NCBI RefSeq assembly: GCF_003203515.1
Contig: NZ_BGNG01000007.1
Span: 62,001 to 126,000, forward strand
Length of the DNA stretch: 64,000 nucleotides
Source: Glaciecola sp. KUL10
Lineage (GTDB): Bacteria; Pseudomonadota; Gammaproteobacteria; Enterobacterales; Alteromonadaceae
Reading direction: 5' to 3'
Shown piece by piece: positions 26,864 to 34,139 of this stretch; the stretch's first letter is position 1, and each line of letters begins with the position of its first letter. Below the pieces are notes generated by a model. The model ran no database searches. It was not told the origin of the DNA and saw only the letters and a list, made by a program, of their open reading frames with translations. The translations under genes were made by a program, and so were the position numbers.

Positions 26864-29251
26864 TTAATCTCTCTCCAATGAAAACACAGATTCGTTAAAT
26901 TTTTCATTGACCTCAAAAGACTGATACTCAATCAACATATTGCCGTTCATAGGATTAAACAGATTTATTGTTTTTGGAATTCGTACCCCATCTTTTAATA
27001 CAAAGTTTCTATAACTAACAACGAAAGGCACGGCTCCCGCATCTCTTGCGAGAAGTTTTACTTTTCGCTCTAGAATATCACCCGTTTTTGCATCAATGGA
27101 TAGAGTTGTTATAGGTAAATCTTTTCGCTTGAGTTCAACTAAGTAAGTATCAAGACCATCCACTTGATGTCGACCAATAACTTGGATGCTGTCATAAAAC
27201 GACTTCAAATCAATAATAGACATGGGATGCTCAGCTCGGGCTTGCTCCATTAAAGGCCCTTTCAGTTCAAACAAGGGTTCAAACCCCATAGTCGCTGCAT
27301 AATCACCATTTAACACATTGCTAATTTTGCCATATGCGCCGAAGTCCAAGTGCTGTATGAACTTGTCGTCATTGTCATAATGCATGGTCATCACACCTTG
27401 CAGGCCTGCTTGAAGCATTGAAATTTTTGCTTTTATCGTACTAGGGCCCCATTTTCTATATGCAGCTATTTTTTGCTCGTAGCCAATCAGCGATAATATT
27501 TCATCTGTAGTCGGTAAACTCTTAATATCATTTGCTTGAACTCGATTCGCACTCAACACTTTACGTCGATTTTTAAAGACACTAAGCGCTGTTCCATCTC
27601 CATTATCATTTACTGTGAATTTAGCTGATAGTTTACTGTTGATTCGAAAAGTTCGGTGCCCGTCTTTATCTGGAAGTTTCAATTCGTAGACCATTTCTCC
27701 GGGTACATCAATCGCAAGGCGGTTGTTTGATATCAAAGCCTGAATAGGGCGAGGTAGATCTTTATTGACGTAAGACCCTAACAAAGGTTTCAGTCGAGCA
27801 AGACTCATCTCTGGCTCAATCTTGTAGCCTTCCCTAGGTAACTCAAACACCATATCATTCTGATACATCTTTAAAATATTTGGTTTGCCTTGCCGAAATT
27901 GCTCAAATGAAATGGCTACCTTATTGGTCATTTTAAAGAACCACTTCCCCTCTTCATTTGGGCTTCTTAACGCGTAAAGGCGTTGACCGGGCACATCGAG
28001 AGATAATTCACCTTTCGGGTTTACTAAAACCGTGAATATGGAATCTTTAAATGAGCCAAAATTAGCCACGAATCTACCCGTGTATTCAGACAGCTCTCTG
28101 TGATTTGTAGTTTGTGAAGTTTCCTCAGTTGCGCTTAAGAGGTTTTTCCAAATAATCTCCATAGACCCTTTCAGTAATGGGGTATTTGTCGTGTTTGTCA
28201 AAAGGACAAACCCCAATTTCTCTTCAGGCATCATGGCAACTTGGGCAGAAAACCCTAGTATACTTCCACCGTGCTCTACCACTTTTTTATCATTCCACTG
28301 ACTAATGAACCAGCCTAGACCATAGTGGAGATTCTGCTTTATCGATATTGCCGGGCTCCAAAGTTGCTCGAACTGCTTTTGACTAAGCAAAGGACTACCA
28401 TCTAGCTTTCCTTGGTTTAAATTAAAACGAAGCCACTGAGTCATATCTGATATGTTTGAATAAATACCACCAGCTGGCGCTATGTTATCTAGATTTTTTC
28501 GCTGTAACTTTTGGAAAGCGGATTCATCTCTATTCCACCGATAACCTAACGCAATGTTTTCAGCTTTATCGTGTATCGAGCTGGTGCTTGACATGCCAAG
28601 TGGTGTAAAAATTTTTTCTTGTACAAGGCTATCCCAACTTTCTGCATTAGCGGCTTTTGCTGCGGACATTCCAGAAGCCAAAAAAAGTACGTTGTTATAA
28701 TTGAACTTTTCCCTGAATTTATCGAGTGGGATTGAATCAAGTGATTCTCTCAATATATCTTCGCGACTGACTTTCCCATTAGCCCACAAGATGTCATTTC
28801 TTGATAGTCCACTTCTATTTGATAGCATATCGCGAATGGTCAGCGCGCCAGTTTCATCATTAAGGTTTGGCACAAACCAATCAATATAATCCGTTACCTT
28901 GGCGTCCCAAGACATTTTATTTTCGTCATTAAGCATCCCAATCAATGTTGAAGTAAAGGCCTTTGTAGTAGAGCCGATAGCAAAATTGGTGTCTGAAGTA
29001 ACGGGTGATTGGCCTTCTATGTCGCGAAAACCAAAACCTTTACTCATTATTACACGGTCGTTTTTGACAATGGCCAATGCCATTCCTGGAATTTTGAGAT
29101 CTTTTCTCAATTTTTCAAAAGTGTTAGAGATTTCCTCTAACCGTTCGCTTTCAGCTTCGTTGGCATGAGCAACGGTAACATTTATTGCTAAAAGCAGTAT
29201 AGAGGCTAACAAAGCTAATAGCTTACTTTGTATGAATTTGAAATTTGTCAT
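26864..29251 (-). CDS. exported class C serine hydrolase, large
   Basis: Secreted or periplasmic serine hydrolase of 795 aa with a signal peptide (1-30, ending AHA). The lactamase-fold domain (about 35-380) has STTK at residues 94-97, a Y-N-N second motif in NYNNV and the third motif HGG in VEHGGSI. The remaining ~400 residues comprise two DUF3471-like beta-barrel segments (about 390-570) and a C-terminal region of lipoprotein-carrier/outer-membrane-protease flavour (590-795). The multidomain tail suggests a peptidase or esterase on bulky substrates. Monocistronic. Confidence 0.88.
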   Translation of the reverse strand: MTNFKFIQSKLLALLASILLLAINVTVAHANEAESERLEEISNTFEKLRKDLKIPGMALAIVKNDRVIMSKGFGFRDIEGQSPVTSDTNFAIGSTTKAFTSTLIGMLNDENKMSWDAKVTDYIDWFVPNLNDETGALTIRDMLSNRSGLSRNDILWANGKVSREDILRESLDSIPLDKFREKFNYNNVLFLASGMSAAKAANAESWDSLVQEKIFTPLGMSSTSSIHDKAENIALGYRWNRDESAFQKLQRKNLDNIAPAGGIYSNISDMTQWLRFNLNQGKLDGSPLLSQKQFEQLWSPAISIKQNLHYGLGWFISQWNDKKVVEHGGSILGFSAQVAMMPEEKLGFVLLTNTTNTPLLKGSMEIIWKNLLSATEETSQTTNHRELSEYTGRFVANFGSFKDSIFTVLVNPKGELSLDVPGQRLYALRSPNEEGKWFFKMTNKVAISFEQFRQGKPNILKMYQNDMVFELPREGYKIEPEMSLARLKPLLGSYVNKDLPRPIQALISNNRLAIDVPGEMVYELKLPDKDGHRTFRINSKLSAKFTVNDNGDGTALSVFKNRRKVLSANRVQANDIKSLPTTDEILSLIGYEQKIAAYRKWGPSTIKAKISMLQAGLQGVMTMHYDNDDKFIQHLDFGAYGKISNVLNGDYAATMGFEPLFELKGPLMEQARAEHPMSIIDLKSFYDSIQVIGRHQVDGLDTYLVELKRKDLPITTLSIDAKTGDILERKVKLLARDAGAVPFVVSYRNFVLKDGVRIPKTINLFNPMNGNMLIEYQSFEVNEKFNESVFSLERD

Positions 29252-29333
29252 AATTTATCTCTTGTCACTTTATTTATTGAGCTTGGAAGATTACTTTCGA
29301 CTTAGTTTTTAAACCCACAAGCTAATAGGTTCT

Positions 29334-29591
29334 TTATTGCCACATTCCTTTTTTATCTGCCCAGCGCACCGCCATTGCAAACCACGCAACAGCTAATAAA
29401 TATGCACTGCACCACAACAAAGAAGAGAGCTCAGTTGGCTGGCCCCAACCATCATTGAGATAAAACCCAACTCCAGATATAAGCATTAACACTATGGTGA
29501 CTATAGAATGTTTACGTTCTTTAAAACCCCATAACCCGCATGTGACCCACAACGGCGCGTTCTGCCATTTTTGCGATTGTTTATCTATCAT
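29334..29591 (-). CDS. two-helix membrane protein, paralogue of the XRE-linked domain
   Basis: An 85-residue protein that matches, nearly end to end, the C-terminal part of the XRE regulator at 30095: both share WQNAP(L/I)WV, a G.KERK segment, two hydrophobic helices and a closing AVRWADK/AVRWVDK motif. This copy has no helix-turn-helix. It is not a truncated pseudogene by appearance: GGAG lies 9 nt before its ATG. A role as antagonist or membrane partner of the regulator is an inference. Confidence 0.75.
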   Translation of the reverse strand: MIDKQSQKWQNAPLWVTCGLWGFKERKHSIVTIVLMLISGVGFYLNDGWGQPTELSSLLWCSAYLLAVAWFAMAVRWADKKGMWQ

Positions 29592-29703
29592 TTTTATTTC
29601 TCCGTAGTTTCAAAAATATGAACAGAAAACGTAAAGGCTCGAATTATCATGTTTCATAGCAAGCACTTATTTCTGTGCGTTCACTATACTCAGACTAGAG
29701 AAA

Positions 29704-29716
29704 GTCGGTGACGACT
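29704..29716 (-). repeat. 13-bp element, copy 1 (upstream of the 85-aa gene)
   Basis: Reads AGTCGTCACCGAC on the minus strand, 113 bp before the ATG at 29591. The outer GTCG and CGAC tetramers give it partial dyad symmetry. An identical copy, in the same orientation relative to its gene, lies at 30035. Confidence 0.7.
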
Positions 29717-30034
29717 GGAGTATGCCATCTTTGCGACAGTTCAATAAAATCAGTTTGTTAGCTAACCAAGTAAACAGTATGTAGAAAGAAGAAAGCGTTG
29801 AGTCCATCAAGAATGTCGCCGGCTGAGTTGCCGAATAAATTGCGTGGTAGTATTAGAGTAGCAACGATAGCGAATGTAAGGGTATTCGTTTAATCTTTAC
29901 CGCAAGAGCAGAGTTGGATATCGCAATACGATTTTTCTTGCTCTCATTTTTTTACTTGATTAACTGTTAACCGCAGAATATCTTTTATCGTATCTTGTTG
30001 ATTTATATAAACTGTCATGTAAATGACGTAAAGA

Positions 30035-30047
30035 AGTCGTCACCGAC
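30035..30047 (+). repeat. 13-bp element, copy 2 (upstream of the XRE gene)
   Basis: Reads AGTCGTCACCGAC on the + strand, 48 bp before the ATG at 30095. It is an exact match to copy 1 with 318 bp between them. Likely an operator for the XRE protein or a relic of an inverted duplication. Confidence 0.7.
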
Positions 30048-30094
30048 AGCACTATATTTTCACTAATCTGTCGCTCGATTTAGATGGGAAACTT

Positions 30095-30532
30095 ATGATT
30101 GTAAAGAAGTTAAGAGAAGAAAAGCAATGGTCACAGGATCAAGTGGCAACTATGGCAGGGCTGAGTTTAAGGACGATTCAGAGAGTAGAAGCAGGCAACC
30201 CAGCCAGTAAAGAAACGCTTAAGTCACTAGCCTCAGTTTTTGAAATTGAAGTTTCAAAATTAACAGAGAGAGTAAAAGTGATTGATAAGGCATCAGAAGA
30301 CTGGCAAAACGCACCGATCTGGGTTTCTTTTGGTTTATTGGGCATTAAAGAACGTAAAAAAGCCATACTGAGCATTTCTTTGCTGCTTATTTGTGGAGCT
30401 GCTTTCTATTTTAATCTTGGATTTGGCGGCCCCGTCAGGATATCTACTTTTATATGGGCGAGTTTGTATATAACGGCCGTCGCATGGTTTATATTAGCGG
30501 TGCGCTGGGTTGACAAGCAAAAGCTATGGTAA
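30095..30532 (+). CDS. membrane-anchored XRE-family regulator
   Basis: 145-residue protein. Residues 1-60 form a Cro/CI helix-turn-helix (WSQDQVATMAGLSLRTIQRVE), and residues 75-145 a two-helix membrane domain (2TM type) with KERKKAILSIS before the first helix and AVRWVDK at the end. This makes it a one-component regulator tethered to the inner membrane. It is divergent from the 85-residue paralogue that has only the membrane part. The last 9 bp overlap the convergent DUF4345 gene. Confidence 0.85.
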   Translation: MIVKKLREEKQWSQDQVATMAGLSLRTIQRVEAGNPASKETLKSLASVFEIEVSKLTERVKVIDKASEDWQNAPIWVSFGLLGIKERKKAILSISLLLICGAAFYFNLGFGGPVRISTFIWASLYITAVAWFILAVRWVDKQKLW

Positions 30533-30910
30533 TCTGCGGTTTAACCATAGAGTGATACCAAGCCCAGCAAAGACCATTTCCAACCCTAAAGCGGCTAAGA
30601 TAGCGTTGTTTGGCATACCGTCTACAACAATACCCACGCAGCGGAATACAAAGAAAGAGCTAAATATTAATATGGACATGCTTAGTGCAGTTTTTGTCAA
30701 CTTTGTTTTAAAAGAACCCACGAGTATAAATAGGCCAAATACCGACATAGTTCCTCCCATCCCCCTCATTTCGCTCAAGATATCTGCACTAAGCTCAGAA
30801 GTCTGGATAAATTGCGCCAAATAAAATGAGGGCGTAAAACTGATAAAAGACCCAACGGCTATTAGTGTTAGTCCACCTAAAAACAAATACAGCATTATTG
30901 ATTTTTTCAT
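30524..30910 (-). CDS. DUF4345-type four-helix membrane protein
   Basis: Small inner-membrane protein, 128 aa from ATG 30910 (AGGT about 9 nt upstream; an in-frame ATG ten codons earlier lacks one). It has four hydrophobic helices and the family's EMRGMGGTM motif between the first two, which fits DUF4345. Function is unknown. It lies on the same strand as the NmrA and AhpD-like genes and may be read with them, though 115 bp separate it from the NmrA gene. Confidence 0.75.
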   Translation of the reverse strand: MKKSIMLYLFLGGLTLIAVGSFISFTPSFYLAQFIQTSELSADILSEMRGMGGTMSVFGLFILVGSFKTKLTKTALSMSILIFSSFFVFRCVGIVVDGMPNNAILAALGLEMVFAGLGITLWLNRRLP

Positions 30911-31025
30911 TTTACTATTACCTATGGTTCTCGCCATCACGTCGAATCCGCTAAGTGCAGAAGGTACTATTATTCATTGCTCTTCTGCACACTTTTAAAC
31001 GTTATAGCGACTTATTTGTTAATCA

Positions 31026-31847
31026 CTAAAAACGCGCTTTATTTTGAGCAATGTATTGTTTGAATGCCTTCGCTGGGCGCCCAAGAACATCATTTACATC
31101 ACCCGTTACATATTCATTGCGACCATCTAACACTTCGGTAAACAAAAAATTAAGAAGTGAAAGGACATCTGCTGGCACACCTTCGGCTAACATCATATTG
31201 TTAAAGTCCGCTTTACTGACAGTGCTAAACGAAATGTCTCTGCCTAATATCTCAGAAAATTGGTCCGCTATGTCATCAAAGCTGAGTAGCTCAGGTCCTG
31301 TTACTTCGAAAAGCTGATTCCGTCGATTGGAATTAAGCAATGTTTCTACTACTACATCAGCGATGTCTTCAATATCAATGAATGCCTCCTTAACATCTTG
31401 AACAGGAAGTGCTATTACTCCAGCATCGATAAAGCCTTTAAAAAAGCCGTCAGAAAAGTTTTGATTGAACCAAGATGCTCTTACAATGTTCCAACTAAGG
31501 CCAGAATTAATCAGAATTTCCTCACATGTTTGAGCTGCAGGCTCTCCGCGCCCAGAAAGTAAGGTAATGTGCTTAACGTTCTTTGAGCTGGCTAAGTTAC
31601 AAAATGCGGTTATATGCGCAGCAGAAGCCTCTATAGCTAAATCAGGATAATAAGTAAGATAAACATGGGATACGCCTTCTAAAGCTGACTTCCAAGTGCT
31701 TGAGTCATTCCAATTGAACAAGGTACTCGAACTTCTGCTCGCTGCTTTTAGCTTTTCTTCCGGCAATTGTTTCAACAGACGTTTGTATACCGCGCTACCT
31801 GTTTTGCCACTTGCCCCAATTACTAGTATTGTTTTGATGTCATTCAA
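31026..31847 (-). CDS. NmrA-like NAD(P)-binding reductase
   Basis: Atypical short-chain dehydrogenase of the NmrA/azoreductase-like group, 273 aa, cytoplasmic. The nucleotide motif GASGKTGSAV is at residues 11-20, and VTGPELLSFDDIAD is typical of the C-terminal substrate part. No catalytic YxxxK is evident in the usual place, as often in this subgroup, so it may sense redox or reduce quinone-like substrates. It is 27 bp downstream of the AhpD-like gene on the same strand. Confidence 0.87.
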   Translation of the reverse strand: MNDIKTILVIGASGKTGSAVYKRLLKQLPEEKLKAASRSSSTLFNWNDSSTWKSALEGVSHVYLTYYPDLAIEASAAHITAFCNLASSKNVKHITLLSGRGEPAAQTCEEILINSGLSWNIVRASWFNQNFSDGFFKGFIDAGVIALPVQDVKEAFIDIEDIADVVVETLLNSNRRNQLFEVTGPELLSFDDIADQFSEILGRDISFSTVSKADFNNMMLAEGVPADVLSLLNFLFTEVLDGRNEYVTGDVNDVLGRPAKAFKQYIAQNKARF

Positions 31848-31874
31848 TATGATTCTCCTATTAGTCGGAGCGAA

Positions 31875-32462
31875 TTACTCGTTAAAATATTTTTTCTTTT
31901 GACGATCAATAAGCGGTTTAATTAATTTAGTAAAAAAAGGAACCTTGTAACCCTTTGCACTTAGATGTCTACCAGCCAGTCTGTAAACTTTCTCGTTTCC
32001 TTTAATGCCATGTCCATCCAAAAGCCGATTAAAAAAGTTAAATGCGCTCACGATACATATTAAATCTTCAATGGTTTTTTCAGACCACTTAGCTAGTTTT
32101 ATTGAATCGATATCACTTTGAGTTATCTTACTTGGACTTTTCGTGAGCTTATGCGCGAAGTAAAATAGTGGGAGAAAATTCTCATCGATTGAGGAGTATT
32201 CAATGTCTTCAAGTAGCTCATCAAGCAGCTTGCTAGGTACGTTAAATTGTTTTGCTACCGCTAAATGTGCGCCTGTGCAGAAACTGCAATCATTCAGTGC
32301 CGAAACGTAGGCAGCGAGCAGTTCTCTGGTTTCAATTGAAAGCTCAGAAGGACACCGCATGATGTTTTCTGAAAACTTATCAATAGGCGCAAACCGTCGT
32401 CTGTTGTTCCAAGTAATATCGGTAATGTCACTATTTTGATTTAAGTGGGATAAAAAAGGCAT
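31875..32462 (-). CDS. carboxymuconolactone decarboxylase/AhpD-like protein
   Basis: AhpD-superfamily protein of 195 aa. The redox motif CSFC (Cys 59 and Cys 62) with His 66 corresponds to the peroxidase-related AhpD core, preceded by TRELLAAYVSALNDC. Members use the CxxC pair for alkylhydroperoxidase activity. It is the first gene of a probable unit with the NmrA-like reductase. The AraC gene next to it, on the same strand, is a candidate regulator. Confidence 0.87.
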   Translation of the reverse strand: MPFLSHLNQNSDITDITWNNRRRFAPIDKFSENIMRCPSELSIETRELLAAYVSALNDCSFCTGAHLAVAKQFNVPSKLLDELLEDIEYSSIDENFLPLFYFAHKLTKSPSKITQSDIDSIKLAKWSEKTIEDLICIVSAFNFFNRLLDGHGIKGNEKVYRLAGRHLSAKGYKVPFFTKLIKPLIDRQKKKYFNE

Positions 32463-32668
32463 TAGTGTTTGGTCAATAATTATTCTCGATAATGTTTATT
32501 CTTCTTGTAAGTGAGGGTGAATAATTAACTTATCGGTCAAGATAATTGATTGAAGGTTCTAAAATGGATTTATAGACTTTAAACTGTGAGCGGTTGTTTA
32601 AGGCTTATAAGACATGTGAAGAAATTTGACTGTACTTTCAGCTTAGCGAATCCAATCAAACGTTCTCA

Positions 32669-33631
32669 CTAAAAGTGTAATTCTTTTCTGATCGTGCTAG
32701 GAGAGTGGCCAATTGTTCTCTTAAATGCTCTAGAAAATGCGGATTCTGACTGATATCCATAATCAAGGGCTATTTGTAATATCGATGATTTGGTGTTTTG
32801 CAAATCTCCATAGGCTAATGACATTCGCCACTCGGTTAAATACTCCATAGGTGAATTACCTACTAGTTTTTTAAACTCGGTGGTGAACGAAGTTCTAGAC
32901 ATACCCACTTCAGAACTTAAGTCCTCCAAATTCCAGTGCCTTGATGGTTGTTGATGAACCAATTCGATTGCTTTTGCTATTCTAGAGTCTTCTAGTGCGC
33001 CAACCCAAACGAGTTTGTCGTTATTATTATTTCCGATATATTCTCTTAGACTAGTAACAATGAGTAAATCAGCTAAGCGAGAAATAGCCCCAGTGCTGCC
33101 ATCTTCTGCCTTTCTTGTTTCTGATTCTAGTAAGTCTATTATTGATTTTATGGCACTGTATCTCGCGCTTTCTTGTTTAACCAAAATGCTACCTGGAAGC
33201 ATATCAAGCAACCTCAGTGTAAGTGGGTGTTTAAAAACAATCGCACCACAAAGCATTTCTGTTTTATTACCGCCACCACCAAACTTTAGGCGCTCATATC
33301 TATCATTTATTATTTCGATAGGTAAATCCGCTAAATTTGTATGAAAACTAGAAGTACCACAAGACAAAATATGCCCCTCACCCCTCGGTAGCAGCGCAAA
33401 CTCACCATTCTCCAACTCGAATTCTTCATTATTGACAACAAGAGAGGCGCTTCCACTTATAACCAAATGAAACATCATGCAATTGTCCATCAAAGGCATC
33501 TCAACACCCCACGGGACTGTAAATTGAGAGTGAGTGCAAAATATAGTCTCTAACGACATCTTATCTAGTAAGCGACCAATAGTTGATTCTGTTATTTCGG
33601 TATTTATCCGTGCTTGATAATCAAAACTCAC
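32669..33631 (-). CDS. AraC-family regulator with N-terminal cupin
   Basis: Transcriptional activator, 320 aa from GTG 33631. This start is preferred over the longer frame from 33802 because AGGAG lies 6 nt upstream and the protein then begins at the cupin (cupin_6-like; MEMPL..N and GEFALLPRGEGH). The C-terminal double helix-turn-helix (about 215-315) includes WNLEDLSSEVGMSRTSF and ILQIALDYGYQSESAFSRAFKR. Related regulators control oxidoreductase genes beside them; here those would be the AhpD-like and NmrA-like genes. Confidence 0.9.
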   Translation of the reverse strand: MSFDYQARINTEITESTIGRLLDKMSLETIFCTHSQFTVPWGVEMPLMDNCMMFHLVISGSASLVVNNEEFELENGEFALLPRGEGHILSCGTSSFHTNLADLPIEIINDRYERLKFGGGGNKTEMLCGAIVFKHPLTLRLLDMLPGSILVKQESARYSAIKSIIDLLESETRKAEDGSTGAISRLADLLIVTSLREYIGNNNNDKLVWVGALEDSRIAKAIELVHQQPSRHWNLEDLSSEVGMSRTSFTTEFKKLVGNSPMEYLTEWRMSLAYGDLQNTKSSILQIALDYGYQSESAFSRAFKRTIGHSPSTIRKELHF

Positions 33632-34139
33632 ATTAATCTCCTGTAAAAAGCATGACAACAAAATGCACGGTGAAGATATTCCTAGCAGGTGCGTAATAAA
33701 TGTCATCAGACAGTATACAACTTTTTTCGAATTGTAAATTGTAATGCGCCTTCTTCGCTCTCTTTCTTTGTATTGGTTTGTGTGGAAATTATTGTGTTCC
33801 AAGGAAGTCGTGGCCTTCGCTGATGACTATTCTTCGTAGCAAACAAGGATGTTTTTGTAATTAAACACTGTAGAACATACAAATTCGGCTCTATTTCTAA
33901 AGGTGTCAGCCAATTGAAAACTAATCCACCTTAGTCTAACTAAGTACAATCTTTGTGAGTGCTTTTGGTCAAACGTATCAAACGTTAACACTTTTTTAGG
34001 GTGGCTTTTCCCCTAACTTAAAGACCCTCTAGTAAAACCTTTGCCTTTTTAAAGGTCTAGTCAAAATACCTTGCGACCATCAGCACAATTCTGTATAACG
34101 TTTAATTATTGTTAACAGTTTACATTTGGGTGGGATGGG
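33632..34139. promoter_or_regulatory. intergenic region with palindromic site before the PhoD-like gene
   Basis: A 508-bp stretch without a gene, between divergent AraC and phoD-like genes. At 34106-34124 it carries TTATTGTTAACAGTTTACA, identical in 18 of 19 positions to a site upstream of the sapC-like gene (41556-41574). A short ACCTTT/AAAGGT hairpin lies near 34040. The site ends 15 bp before the phoD-like ATG, where it could act as an operator. Confidence 0.55.

Larger units (their letters stand above)
29592..30094. other. 503-bp divergent regulatory region between XRE-type paralogues
   Basis: No gene fits in this stretch. It contains two copies of a 13-bp element in inverted orientation, one facing each divergent gene, and otherwise AT-rich sequence with several promoter-like hexamers that I could not rank. 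Confidence 0.5.

Noticed and set aside
33632-33802. 57-codon N-terminal extension of the AraC gene
   Set aside because: The extension has no ribosome-binding site, while AGGAG precedes the GTG at 33631 and the cupin fold begins there.
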